A stretch of DNA of 23,934 bases, taken from a virus. Each line of letters begins with the position of its first letter. Positions within the stretch are counted from its first letter, which is position 1. Below are positions 1-7,219 of the stretch, piece by piece. The notes below the pieces were generated by a model, which searched no databases, had not been told where the DNA came from, and saw nothing but the letters and a program-made list of their open reading frames with translations. Position numbers and translations under genes: made by a program. The stretch is from the IMG/VR virus record IMGVR_UViG_3300018428_000180, positions 1 to 23,934 of that record. One strand, 5' to 3'.

Positions 1-8
1 CACACACG

Positions 9-140
9 TCACCCCAGATGTCTTAATGAATATGTAAAACTTCCCGCGGCTGAGCTTGTATAAGTGATACTCACCACGTTTCCTGATTGGCTTGCTGATA
101 AAACTAAACCAGAGTTGTTATTCTCAATAAAGTCATAATA
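9..140 (-). pseudogene. Out-of-frame C-terminal end of the tail spike (probable -1 frameshift)
   Basis: Past about position 140 (reading the minus strand) the spike frame soon stops at 104-106. The frame shifted by -1 stays open to a TGA at 9-11 and reads DFIENNNSGLVLSASQSG, then VVSITYTSSAAGSFTYS, then LRHLG. Alternating beta-strand residues with Gly/Ser turns and a short C-terminal strand are typical of the ends of T4-type marine phage fibre proteins. This frame has no ATG, so it is unlikely to be a separate gene. No canonical X-XXY-YYZ slippery site is visible near the junction, so a one-base deletion or an assembly error fits better than programmed frameshifting. Bases 1-8 are too short to interpret. 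Confidence 0.6.
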
Positions 141-1606
141 AAGCCAAGACTTCCAGTACTGTCGCCTGGATCTTCTGCCGCAACCACTGTCATTGTTCCT
201 GTTCGTACCACAGCATTTGATCCGTCTTTAAATGTGTAACGTAAATCAAATCCTTCTGTCACATTTATATTCACAGTGGTAATGGTTGTATCGGTTGCTG
301 TTTCATTAATTGTAGCAATTTGCCCGGCTTTACGCACATAACTGCCAAACTTAATACGTTCGCCCTTGTCAATAGCAAAAACTTTTTTGTCGTTTGTGTC
401 AATTCGAGCTAGAACAGCATTTTGCGATTCGCTTCTTTCGAACATATCGCCTACACTACAGTTATTATCAGAAGCAATTTCAATAATATTACTTACAGGA
501 GCACCATCACCTCCACCGAAGTTTGTTGCCACGTCAAGGAATATGTTGCAGGCACTCACGTTATTACTAACGTCTGCAATTTTAATACCTTCAAATGCAA
601 TCTCATCAAAAAGGTTCTGTACCACTCTGAATCCAACTGGGCCGCCGGCTACAACTGTGCCTTGTCCAAGTAATACACCTTGATAAAGTGTTTTGAATTG
701 ACTATTTTGTACAGTGATACCTTGTATTTGTTCGTCGGCATCAAATGCATAAGTCCAGTTACTAAATTTACAACTTGTAAAATTAACCTGTTTAGTAATC
801 AATGCACTGGTGCTATCAAATCTCACAGCCGCTAAATCTGCTGTGGCACTTGTAAGATCGGTACGAGCTAGCGGACCCTTAAAGTTACAACTGTCGAAGA
901 GAACTTGCTCTGCGTCTTCAATTAACACTCCATCTGTCTGTTCTGCAGATTCAAATGTAATACCATAAACTTCAATGTTTTGAGGTGCTGTTGCGCTATT
1001 ATCACCAATTGCCGCGCCAGTTTGTTGTAAACTATCAGCAGTCCTTGCAATGTAGTCTCCCACAGTACTATCAGCACTAACGTCCAGTTTAATAATAGTG
1101 CTTTCAGCACCTTCCCCATAAAGTTTAGCAAACGGAGGAATGTTAATAGAATCGGTGATGCGATATGTGCCAGCAGGGAAGAATAAACTACGGCGGATAG
1201 TTGTCTGGGTTTCGCGGCAGAACAATTGATTCAATGCTCTGTTAATTGCTACTGTATCATCGGTACTTCCATCACCTACTGCACCAAAGTCAATTACGCT
1301 TGCAAAATCATCGAGCTTTCTTTGGAGTGTGCGTTGCACTGGATCGCCAAGCGTTGGTCCTGTTTGAACCGTGTAACCAGCCGCTTCACCTTTGTATGTA
1401 TAATTGTCTGCAATGTTTAGAATATCTGAATATTCAGTAAGTATTTCTGTGTTACCTACAGCAGGAGCACCCTCTGTGAGTGTGCCGTTACCAATGTAAA
1501 GTCGACGCTGATCAATTACCCAACCAAACTCTGCGCCAGCCAGTTGAGGCAAATTTTCACTCAAACCTTTACGATGAGTGATCTGTGAAATCTGAACTAT
1601 AGCCAT
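104..1606 (-). CDS. Tail spike / tail fibre with pectate-lyase-like beta-helix
   Basis: Probable receptor-binding or glycan-degrading virion protein, 500 residues as read. Residues about 1-45 carry the phage fibre N-terminal pattern (Q-x-K/R-x-G-L-S-E-N-L-P...AGAEFGW...DQRRLYIGNG), known from tail proteins that attach through a short conserved domain. Residues about 104-130 have the start of a pectate-lyase/GH28-type beta-helix (DFGAVGDGSTDDTVAINRAL), followed by a long Asn/Val-rich repetitive region that suits a right-handed beta-helix. The ATG at 1606 has a GGAG ribosome site and a CATAAATA late-promoter box just upstream. The last residues (about IMTLLRITTLV) do not look like the rest; a beta-rich continuation lies in another frame down to a stop at 9-11, so the annotated C-terminus is probably the product of a frameshift. 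Catalytic activity is not shown. Confidence 0.8.
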   Translation of the reverse strand: MAIVQISQITHRKGLSENLPQLAGAEFGWVIDQRRLYIGNGTLTEGAPAVGNTEILTEYSDILNIADNYTYKGEAAGYTVQTGPTLGDPVQRTLQRKLDDFASVIDFGAVGDGSTDDTVAINRALNQLFCRETQTTIRRSLFFPAGTYRITDSINIPPFAKLYGEGAESTIIKLDVSADSTVGDYIARTADSLQQTGAAIGDNSATAPQNIEVYGITFESAEQTDGVLIEDAEQVLFDSCNFKGPLARTDLTSATADLAAVRFDSTSALITKQVNFTSCKFSNWTYAFDADEQIQGITVQNSQFKTLYQGVLLGQGTVVAGGPVGFRVVQNLFDEIAFEGIKIADVSNNVSACNIFLDVATNFGGGDGAPVSNIIEIASDNNCSVGDMFERSESQNAVLARIDTNDKKVFAIDKGERIKFGSYVRKAGQIATINETATDTTITTVNINVTEGFDLRYTFKDGSNAVVRTGTMTVVAAEDPGDSTGSLGFIMTLLRITTLV

Positions 1607-1627
1607 CTAAATTTATCTCCGATAGCG

Positions 1628-1635
1628 TATTTATG
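1628..1635 (-). promoter_or_regulatory. Late promoter box CATAAATA for the tail spike
   Basis: The minus strand reads CATAAATA, one base from the T4 late consensus TATAAATA and matching the relaxed form NATAAATA. It overlaps the stop codon of the exonuclease gene and lies 22 bases upstream of the spike ATG, with GGAG between them. Confidence 0.55.
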
Positions 1636-2341
1636 TGTTTGTGTAGTATAGTTCAACTCGTTTCCACCACTCCTGTCTCCAGTTTTCAAACTCGTCGCCT
1701 TCGATTACAAACTCTTGATACTGTGGCTCACCTGTGATAAGTCCTGCTTCGTCCATTTCGGGTTTTACACACATCAACACAACGCCTTTGCGAATGCTAG
1801 TGCCGTAGACTTCATTGTGTGCTTCTGCGTAGGCACACAGTTGCAGTTTGTAGTCTTCAATCCACTCTTCTTTTTTGGGCTTGTTGCTCTGTTTAAAGTC
1901 CAGTATGCTCTGCTCACCTTTATGCACACCTACGCAATCAGTGGTGCCGGCGTACACGTCAGGAAAGTACAGTGGTACTTCAACACCCCAGTACTCGTCT
2001 ACGTTGCACAAACCTTCACGAATAACAGTTTCTGCCATCATATGACTTGCCCAACTAAATGGATTACTACCTCTTGGTTTTATTTCTCCATCCAACACAT
2101 AGTGTTCAAGATAGCTGTGCATCCTTGTACCACGGCTTGCGGCTTCTGTAGTGATCTGTTGCGCACGTTGATGTCCAACACGACGTTTCCAGTTCTCTAG
2201 TGCAATCTTTTTCTCCTCAGGTTTGGTTTTGTCCAAGATTGTTGTAACACTAGGAACTGGATTTCCGTCCGGTGTGTTGTAATGACGTTTGCCGTTGATG
2301 TTTGTTCGTGAAAGTTTGTGATATTGGAATTTTTCAATCAT
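1631..2341 (-). CDS. PD-(D/E)XK exonuclease (Cas4/RecB-like)
   Basis: Probable DNA exonuclease of the PD-(D/E)XK superfamily, 236 residues, of the type carried by many T4-like marine phages and usually linked to recombination or host-DNA breakdown. Motifs in order: RGTRMH with a following Glu near residues 70-80, AGTTD with Asp135, LDFK with Asp148 and Lys150 (the D...(D/E)xK core), and a Q-x3-Y motif at Q167/Y171 typical of the RecB/Cas4 branch. No four-cysteine iron-sulfur cluster of the Cas4 type is seen. The ATG at 2341 lies only 7 bases after the radical SAM stop and has no clear ribosome site, so translation may be coupled to that gene. Confidence 0.8.
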   Translation of the reverse strand: MIEKFQYHKLSRTNINGKRHYNTPDGNPVPSVTTILDKTKPEEKKIALENWKRRVGHQRAQQITTEAASRGTRMHSYLEHYVLDGEIKPRGSNPFSWASHMMAETVIREGLCNVDEYWGVEVPLYFPDVYAGTTDCVGVHKGEQSILDFKQSNKPKKEEWIEDYKLQLCAYAEAHNEVYGTSIRKGVVLMCVKPEMDEAGLITGEPQYQEFVIEGDEFENWRQEWWKRVELYYTNT

Positions 2342-2348
2342 TTATGTA

Positions 2349-3269
2349 TTATACAGTAAAAACTTTCTTGCCTTTAATATTCGGTGAAATAGCAATTAAA
2401 TCACGGTTTTCTAAATTAGGACAGAATTTGCATTGTGGGAGTACATTGTCAATTTTAGCAAAAAATTCTAGTCCCCGGTTATCCCAATCTTGCATAGTCA
2501 AAGGAGCATATTGCCCTATTAGGTTTTTGTCTTCTGCACTAATGTCCAAATCATGTTGTGTCAAAAATTCAGGAAACAAAGCAACAGGCCCACATTTGTA
2601 AACTTTTCCATTCACAATGTGGTAATTCTTGTTGTTAGCCTGTCCGCAATGACGATGTGCATCCTCTGGCTTGTTGTTTCTTAATGTTAAATTACCTGCT
2701 TGGTTTCGATACACTGCCGCTGGTTCAAATTTATCCTGTATCCACACACGCACCTGCACACCATTTTTGTCTACCCAAGAGTAATCACAAAAATCTTCAT
2801 TTAAGGCGTCTCTTTCGTGGTGCATAAAACTGGCAATTTGATCAAAAAGTTCTTCTAATGGACTTGCGTTGTGCCAACTTATACCTATCCAATTTGGCCA
2901 CCCATTGTATAAATTGTGTTGAAAAGCAAATTCTTCTGTGAATAAATCATACACATTTTTTCTTTTGTTCAGCAAGGTACCGTTTGTAAGGGTTTGACAT
3001 TGTCGTTGCCAGTTTGTGCTCACACCGGTTATCCAGTCATTCAATGAAGGATTAAGAAACGGTTCTCCCCCAAGGATGGTCATTTGCGGTGCGAATAATT
3101 TTGTTGCCCAGAATTCAATTTGTGTTCGCAACGTGTTATAATCTTGCCAGCCTTTAAAATTATAATTGTTAAAACGATTGCAATTCTGACAGGTTAGATT
3201 ACAGGTGTTGTTGATATAAAATTCAAGTTTTGGCAGTGCCAGTCGGCCATCATCGGCTATTGTTTGCAT
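2349..3269 (-). CDS. Radical SAM protein with extra C-terminal cysteines
   Basis: Radical S-adenosylmethionine enzyme, 306 residues. CxxxCxxC at C23, C27 and C30 binds the catalytic 4Fe-4S cluster in this superfamily; ILGGEP at about 65-70 is the SAM-binding GGE motif. The C-terminal third has C208, C226 and a CxxC at C280/C283 in an arrangement like a SPASM or twitch auxiliary-cluster region. SPASM-type members commonly modify peptides or proteins, or activate partner enzymes, but the substrate cannot be read from sequence. Just downstream is the exonuclease; just upstream (7 bases) is a 113-aa unknown protein. Its own ribosome site is weak. No precursor-peptide gene with an obvious leader/core structure was seen next to it. 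Confidence 0.8.
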   Translation of the reverse strand: MQTIADDGRLALPKLEFYINNTCNLTCQNCNRFNNYNFKGWQDYNTLRTQIEFWATKLFAPQMTILGGEPFLNPSLNDWITGVSTNWQRQCQTLTNGTLLNKRKNVYDLFTEEFAFQHNLYNGWPNWIGISWHNASPLEELFDQIASFMHHERDALNEDFCDYSWVDKNGVQVRVWIQDKFEPAAVYRNQAGNLTLRNNKPEDAHRHCGQANNKNYHIVNGKVYKCGPVALFPEFLTQHDLDISAEDKNLIGQYAPLTMQDWDNRGLEFFAKIDNVLPQCKFCPNLENRDLIAISPNIKGKKVFTV

Positions 3270-3276
3270 GTATTAG

Positions 3277-3618
3277 TTATTTTAGGTTCGTTGGTAAGGC
3301 TCGATTTGCCATCTTCTTGACAACATCTTGTGCTTGTGTCACTGTCATAGTGTCGCTTACTTTCGTTGTTTGACCTGCACCTGCAAAAACTACTTCTTCG
3401 TCAGTTACATTGACTATGATGTTTTTGAGTGGTGGTTGTTGCGCTAGATTTCGTAGCTCGTTGTCTGTAATATTCAACCCCATGTCTTTTGCCAGACCGA
3501 GAAAGGTTGGAATACTTACAGTTTTTTGGGTGTTTGAATCGTCGGCACTGCCAAGCAGGAATTCGCTGAGAGCGTAAAGTTTTTGTGCTTCAACATCGGC
3601 GAATTCCCAAAGGCGCAT
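3277..3618 (-). CDS. Conserved-type phage hypothetical protein, 113 aa
   Basis: Function not recognised. A soluble mixed alpha/beta protein beginning MRLWEFADVEAQ, with no membrane segment, metal motif or nucleotide-binding motif. The middle part (SIPTFLGLAKDMGLNIT...LRNLAQQPPLKNIIVNV) resembles, from memory, small proteins in T4-like marine phages that follow the acidic coiled-coil protein encoded upstream. The ATG directly follows the TAA of that gene (TAAATG), so the two are probably translated together. A structural or assembly role is a guess from position only. Confidence 0.7.
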   Translation of the reverse strand: MRLWEFADVEAQKLYALSEFLLGSADDSNTQKTVSIPTFLGLAKDMGLNITDNELRNLAQQPPLKNIIVNVTDEEVVFAGAGQTTKVSDTMTVTQAQDVVKKMANRALPTNLK

Positions 3619-4311
3619 TTATCTACGAGCTCGACCCAAGCTCGCCTCTAGATCTGATTGTGTGTCATCGTCCGCATCAGCATCCATATCAACATCCATT
3701 TCAGCATCAGCAGTGTCGCCATCTACATCCATAGACATGTCTACGTCCATTTCGTCTTCACCAGGTACAACTGGCTCTTGCCCGGTTAAGATACCCTGTG
3801 CTGACTCAAGTTGTGATTTTGCATTTTGCAGTGCTTCTACTAAGCCTTCAAGACTTGTGGTTGCTTGCTCACGGTAGCTCTGTGCTTGACTAGTACCAAT
3901 CTCATTGCGAATACTTTCAACTAAGGCAGGCAGATCTTTGTATTCCATTTCCGTAATATCTTCAATCATTCCTTGCACACGATCAACCATGTCCTGAGCC
4001 GCAAGCACAACCTGTGCTTGTTGAACTTCTGCTTCCATTACAGGTACCGTGTTTACTGTTGGCTTACTGCCGTGAAGCCAAGACTCAAGAGCTTGTTCTA
4101 GAAAAATAGCTCGTAAGTAAGATGGATTTTTTTCGCTTGTGTGCAAACCTTTTGTAGAACGTGCTTCTTCTACTACTCCCTTTACCTTTTTAAGCATCGC
4201 CAGTGCTTGCTCTTGGGTAAGGGTGCTTACATCAATTTTCTTTTCAAAATAGCTTTCCAAAACTTTCTGTGATTTTTGTAAACTACTTGATTCCAAGTCT
4301 TGAAGTTTCAT
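3619..4311 (-). CDS. Coiled-coil protein with acidic MDVD-repeat tail
   Basis: About 230 residues from the ATG at 4311. I prefer this start to the in-frame ATG at 4353 because an AAAGGG ribosome site lies at suitable spacing and the shorter form overlaps the previous gene less. Residues about 1-180 are strongly helical (LQKSQKVLESYFEKK; AQDMVDRVQGMIEDITEM; LEGLVEALQNAKSQLES) and suggest a coiled coil. Residues about 183-220 are an acidic low-complexity tail of repeated MDVD and DADAD units, followed by a short basic end (GRARR). An acidic alpha-helical protein in a structural neighbourhood could be a scaffold or prohead core protein (inference from composition). No enzyme motif is visible. 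Confidence 0.7.
   Translation of the reverse strand: MKLQDLESSSLQKSQKVLESYFEKKIDVSTLTQEQALAMLKKVKGVVEEARSTKGLHTSEKNPSYLRAIFLEQALESWLHGSKPTVNTVPVMEAEVQQAQVVLAAQDMVDRVQGMIEDITEMEYKDLPALVESIRNEIGTSQAQSYREQATTSLEGLVEALQNAKSQLESAQGILTGQEPVVPGEDEMDVDMSMDVDGDTADAEMDVDMDADADDDTQSDLEASLGRARR
3662..3760. repeat. Degenerate short repeats coding the acidic MDVD tail
   Basis: Imperfect repeats of about 12 to 18 bases (plus strand CATCCATATCAACATCCAT, ACATCCATAGACATGTCTA and similar) encode alternating Met/Ala-Asp-Val-Asp units at the C-terminus of the coiled-coil protein. Unit length varies, which suggests slippage or unequal exchange during its history. Confidence 0.6.
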
Positions 4312-4789
4312 TATTGAATCCCTTTTGTTGCCAGTATTTAGCCAAATTAACACATTTATCCAATTGTTTCTTGATTAGCACTGCTTGACTTTTGCTGTTG
4401 TAGAGTCGGTCAAATAAAACGCCTTTTTGAAAACTATCTGTTGATCCTTTAATGCAATTAACAAAATGAACAATTTCCATTTGTTTGTAGCCAAGTTGTT
4501 TATCACATTCGATAATGCTGTGCTTGAGATTGTGTATTTTATACTTGTCAAAGATGCACCAACTGAGTGCGTTCTTTGTGTTGTTTAGTACAACCTGTTC
4601 TACCTTATTCTTATAAACAACGCATTCTTCAGAATGCTTTACAATGGTGTATTCGCCAAATACACTGATACTGTTGCCAGCATCGATGATAGCATTGGGA
4701 TTGTCAATGAGATGTTTTTGTGCTAGCCTTGCAAGTGCGTCTGCGGCTTTCTTTTTGTTTTTTATAGAACGTAGTTTGCGAGAAGCCAT
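4283..4789 (-). CDS. Phage hypothetical protein with basic N-terminus, 168 aa
   Basis: Function not recognised. The start is taken at the ATG at 4789 (MASRKLRSIKNKKKAADAL) because TAGGAG lies about 7 bases upstream; the in-frame ATG at 4831 would give a longer overlap with the gene before it. Residues 3-14 are very basic and could contact nucleic acid; the rest is mixed, with VFGEYTIVKHSEECVVYKN near residues 38-56 and helices towards the end. It overlaps the 86-aa membrane protein gene upstream by 28 bases and the coiled-coil gene downstream by 29 bases, so it is in the same operon, probably read from the box at 5042-5049. A virion or assembly role is an inference from context. Confidence 0.65.
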   Translation of the reverse strand: MASRKLRSIKNKKKAADALARLAQKHLIDNPNAIIDAGNSISVFGEYTIVKHSEECVVYKNKVEQVVLNNTKNALSWCIFDKYKIHNLKHSIIECDKQLGYKQMEIVHFVNCIKGSTDSFQKGVLFDRLYNSKSQAVLIKKQLDKCVNLAKYWQQKGFNNETSRLGIK

Positions 4790-5022
4790 CCTATTACTCC
4801 TACCAGTGTGAGTATTATTCCGCCGCCCCATTGCATAACTTGATCATTGCGTCTTGTGGTTAATTTGTGTACGCAGTTATGCACTTCGTCTACTACTTCT
4901 TCAATTTTGGTGATCTTTTCGTCCAACGTTTCAAGTTTTGCTTCCATAAACTTGTAACGTTCGGCACACAGCTCAACGTGGCTTTCGAGGCTCTTCTTTT
5001 CTATTGCTGTGGTTTCAACCAT
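4762..5022 (-). CDS. Small coiled-coil protein with C-terminal membrane segment
   Basis: An 86-residue protein. Residues about 5-58 form a charged amphipathic helix (MEAKLETLDEKITKIEEVVD), likely a coiled coil. Residues about 66-85 are hydrophobic (GGGIILTLVGVIGWLLANYV) and should span a membrane, leaving almost no tail behind. This tail-anchored design resembles small phage membrane proteins such as holin- or spanin-like proteins, but it is not diagnostic, and no endolysin is seen nearby. The ATG at 5022 has a GGAAGGA ribosome site and an AATAAATA late-promoter box 20 bases upstream, making it the first gene of a late unit running through the 168-, 230- and 113-aa genes. Confidence 0.75.
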   Translation of the reverse strand: MVETTAIEKKSLESHVELCAERYKFMEAKLETLDEKITKIEEVVDEVHNCVHKLTTRRNDQVMQWGGGIILTLVGVIGWLLANYVL

Positions 5023-5041
5023 GTTATTCCTTCCAATGATG

Positions 5042-5049
5042 TATTTATT
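5042..5049 (-). promoter_or_regulatory. Late promoter box AATAAATA
   Basis: The minus strand reads AATAAATA, matching NATAAATA, between the stop of the 163-aa gene (5050) and the 86-aa gene (start 5022). An initiation point about 6 bases downstream leaves a short leader holding GGAAGGA. Confidence 0.5.
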
Positions 5050-5541
5050 TTACACAACGCCGAAGGATATGTTAGCACTTATACCCTCAGTGATGAGATA
5101 TGGGTGAAAGAAGCCGTCTTTGTAGGTTTCGTTAAGCCCTACAATCATTGGTACACCTTCGCAATCGCTTTTGAGTATGCCCACTGGATCGTTGTCCTTC
5201 CAAAATATTGCTTCCTGTTCGGTTTCAAATTGAAAACACCATACCTTTTGATCCTCAATGTAAAATGTTGTAACAGGTGTAATGTTCATTGGTTGGCAAC
5301 GTAAACTAATACACTGCAATATGGTTTCAAAGTTGCGTTGTTGGTTGCGTTGATAGTTCCAATCTGCGTCGCTTAGTTCACTGTTACGTCGATAACTTTT
5401 TACACCAGTTGGTGTTATATCAAATTGTGTTATTACTTCTACACCACTGCTCATAAGATGTCTCTGTTTTGCATCAAACAAACGACGGTAAACTGTTTTG
5501 CCGCCGTCTGGTGATTCATATATGTATTTAGGCGTCGGCAA
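5050..5541 (-). CDS. Phage hypothetical protein, 163 aa, probable TTG start
   Basis: Function not recognised. The N-terminus (PKYIYESPDGGKTVYRRLF) resembles, from memory, a small conserved protein of T4-like marine phages. The rest is mixed alpha/beta, with FYIEDQKVWCFQFETEQEAIFWKDND in the middle; no catalytic motif is apparent. There is no ATG before residue 30, and the conserved-looking N-terminus lies upstream of it, so a TTG at 5541 is the likely start; it overlaps the end of the oxygenase gene by 14 bases and has a weak GGAA upstream, suggesting translational coupling. It could act with the two oxygenases before it in the same operon, but nothing in the sequence proves that. Confidence 0.65.
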   Translation of the reverse strand: MPTPKYIYESPDGGKTVYRRLFDAKQRHLMSSGVEVITQFDITPTGVKSYRRNSELSDADWNYQRNQQRNFETILQCISLRCQPMNITPVTTFYIEDQKVWCFQFETEQEAIFWKDNDPVGILKSDCEGVPMIVGLNETYKDGFFHPYLITEGISANISFGVV

Positions 5542-6046
5542 CCTTAAGTTTCCATGCTACTGTTACACGAAGTTCTGTGCAATGACGGCTTGGTTCCATA
5601 CCAGCATGTAGTATCGTGCTATCAAACATCACTGCTGTGTTCGGCGTTGGGTATTGTTGACGTATTTCCAATCCGTCTTTGTCAAACCACACAGTATTTC
5701 CGCCCCAAACTGGATTCCAAATTTTGTTTGCGTAGTAAAGTACAGTAAAGTATTTGCCTTCTGGAGCATCAACTACGTCCTGATGTAAACTACCACAGAG
5801 TCCTGTGGTTTGTCCATTGGCATACACCCTGCTGAGTTCAAACTTTTTGCCGGTATCAGATTCAATTTGTTTTAATAGTGTGTCGGTGAACAACGGATCA
5901 TCGTCGAGGTCCAGCATCCAAAAGCCAAGCCCACTGCTAACACTACGCTGTCCAAAGTGCCAACCTTTTGCATATCTTGTTTTTACAAACACTTCCTCGG
6001 CTTGCTCTGCACTTAGCCAATTATCTGCTACATCAATCTCAATCAT
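5528..6046 (-). CDS. 2OG-Fe(II) oxygenase (prolyl-4-hydroxylase-like)
   Basis: Probable non-haem iron dioxygenase using 2-oxoglutarate and O2, 172 residues, a compact single jelly-roll domain. The iron ligands fit HxD at H88/D90 (GSLHQDVVD) and a distal His147 (TILHAGMEPS); Arg160 (ELRVTVAWKL), 13 residues further on, is placed to bind 2-oxoglutarate. WGGNTVWFD in the middle is the usual strand pairing of the fold. Such genes are common in T4-like marine phages, and their substrates (protein, DNA base or small molecule) are mostly unknown. The ATG overlaps the end of the preceding oxygenase by 8 bases, so the two are probably co-translated. Confidence 0.8.
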   Translation of the reverse strand: MIEIDVADNWLSAEQAEEVFVKTRYAKGWHFGQRSVSSGLGFWMLDLDDDPLFTDTLLKQIESDTGKKFELSRVYANGQTTGLCGSLHQDVVDAPEGKYFTVLYYANKIWNPVWGGNTVWFDKDGLEIRQQYPTPNTAVMFDSTILHAGMEPSRHCTELRVTVAWKLKVADA

Positions 6047-6677
6047 TTTTTACCTCTACAATTTTGCTGTTTGCCGCTACCACATAACGGTTTTTGCCTT
6101 CTTCGCTGGTGTATGGAAGTTGGCTGTGGTATATGAAACTGGGAAATACCAATAACAAGCCATCCTTATTGTTGATGTCAATACTGCTTTTTGCAGTCAT
6201 CCACATTGTGCCCATGTCAAAGTAACTGCTGTTCAAAGCATTGTAAAATCTTGTAAGACCGTTTTTGGTTTCGTTGTCGCTGTCGCCTACATCAATATAG
6301 TAGATGCAACTCCAACTGCTGTTACCATGTATGTGCTTGTCATGATGAGCACCAGGACGGCAAATGTGGCACCAACTTTCGTGGACTTTTACAGCAAGTT
6401 GCATACCTGCGTCCCACTTGCCTTCATTGGCCTTGCTGGCACTTTTCCATATACTTTGGTTTACAAAATTAGCCAGGGCTGTTACACTGGAATCTTCAAG
6501 ATTAAGAAAGTTAAAAGCACTCTCATACAGCCCATGTTTTGCACCCGGAGCAACTCCACTGGTGCTGTTGTTCTGCTCAAGTAGATGGCAAATTTCTTTC
6601 AGTCGGTCTTTGTGTTTGTCAGCATCTTCCCATTCAAAGCCATAAAAAGGGACGCTGAATTCATTGATTTCTAACAT
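6039..6677 (-). CDS. Putative 2OG-Fe(II) oxygenase, second family
   Basis: 212 residues, resembling the TIGR02466-like branch of 2OG-Fe(II) oxygenases. His115-x-His117 (DKHIHGNSSWSCIYYIDV) is the proximal metal motif in HxH rather than HxD form; His184 (LVFPSFIYHSQLPY) is the distal ligand and Arg197 (KNRYVVAANSKI) the probable 2-oxoglutarate contact. The jelly-roll pattern (SCIYYID; LLLVFPSF) supports the fold. It is not close in sequence to the oxygenase downstream, so the pair is not a simple duplication. It lies just after a strong terminator and must have its own promoter or rely on read-through; ATTAAATA in the 17-base gap is a weak late-box candidate. Substrate unknown. Confidence 0.7.
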   Translation of the reverse strand: MLEINEFSVPFYGFEWEDADKHKDRLKEICHLLEQNNSTSGVAPGAKHGLYESAFNFLNLEDSSVTALANFVNQSIWKSASKANEGKWDAGMQLAVKVHESWCHICRPGAHHDKHIHGNSSWSCIYYIDVGDSDNETKNGLTRFYNALNSSYFDMGTMWMTAKSSIDINNKDGLLLVFPSFIYHSQLPYTSEEGKNRYVVAANSKIVEVKND

Positions 6678-6694
6678 GACCTTATTTAATCCAT

Positions 6695-6727
6695 AAAAAA
6701 ACCCCAGTTAAGAAAACTAGGGTTTTT
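6695..6727 (-). terminator. Rho-independent terminator after the 142-aa late gene
   Basis: The minus strand forms AAAAACCC-T-AGTT, loop TTCTT, AACT-G-GGGTTTTT, then more T. This is an 8-bp plus 4-bp stem joined by a T/G wobble, with a T-rich tail. The complement also ends in T, so it might work in both directions. Confidence 0.85.
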
Positions 6728-6747
6728 ACGGTATAAGTTATTAAAAC

Positions 6748-7176
6748 TTATGATAGTGCTAGTTTGAAGCCTTCGTCTGTAGCCTGTGAACCAGATACGT
6801 CAACGCTGTTTGAACCAACACTTGAACCAAGACCAGTAATAGCCTGAGTAAGTGTAGTATTTGTGTAAGCACCCTGTGGATAAACAGCTAGGCTGATTTG
6901 TCCAGTAGTATCGTCTTCAACTTGGTAAACTGCAACTGTAGCAGTCTGTTGAATTTCACGAAGGATAGCTTCAACAGCTTCACCTGCGTCTAGTTCGTTC
7001 TGAAGGTCAATTGCTTGGTTTGAACCATTTTCAACTACTAGAGCGAAAAAGTCAAGAGCTGGACCTGCTGAGTTAACAAGAGCGTCTGCTGTTAGAGCTC
7101 CACTTGGATGTCCGTTACCAGTATCCATATGCATAACTTGTTGTGCATCACCGTTTGAGCGAGTAAAACTTGCCAT
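6748..7176 (-). CDS. Small late protein, probably abundant structural protein, 142 aa
   Basis: No known enzyme motif. The sequence is rich in Ala, Gly, Ser, Thr and Asn, with alternating strand-like stretches (TATVAVYQVEDDTTGQISLA; FFALVVENGSNQAIDLQNEL) and no Cys, as in many virion proteins. It stands alone as a one-gene transcription unit: a perfect TATAAATA late promoter, a possible 5' stem-loop, a strong AGGAG ribosome site 10 bases before the ATG, and a strong terminator just after the stop. This layout suggests very high late expression, as for a capsid-decoration, tail or internal protein. The exact role is inference; mass spectrometry of virions would settle it. Confidence 0.75.
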   Translation of the reverse strand: MASFTRSNGDAQQVMHMDTGNGHPSGALTADALVNSAGPALDFFALVVENGSNQAIDLQNELDAGEAVEAILREIQQTATVAVYQVEDDTTGQISLAVYPQGAYTNTTLTQAITGLGSSVGSNSVDVSGSQATDEGFKLALS

Positions 7177-7198
7177 TTTTAATATCTCCTAATATAGT

Positions 7199-7213
7199 AG
7201 GACTTGTTGTCCT
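7199..7213 (-). promoter_or_regulatory. Stem-loop at the predicted 5' end of the 142-aa mRNA
   Basis: AGGAC-AACAA-GTCCT on the minus strand is a perfect 5-bp stem with a 5-base loop. If transcription starts about 6 bases after the TATAAATA box, near 7214, this hairpin occupies bases 2-16 of the mRNA, where 5' stem-loops are known to slow decay. Confidence 0.45.
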
Positions 7214-7219
7214 TACTTT

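Noticed and set aside
9-140. A separate small gene downstream of the spike stop
   Set aside because: No ATG in the beta-rich frame; a frameshifted spike end explains it better.
120-160. Programmed -1 ribosomal frameshift in the spike
   Set aside because: No canonical slippery heptamer or clear downstream structure at the junction.
1715-2200. 161-codon plus-strand open frame opposite the exonuclease
   Set aside because: The opposite strand has a complete PD-(D/E)XK motif set; this frame shows only low-information Cys/Phe-rich sequence.
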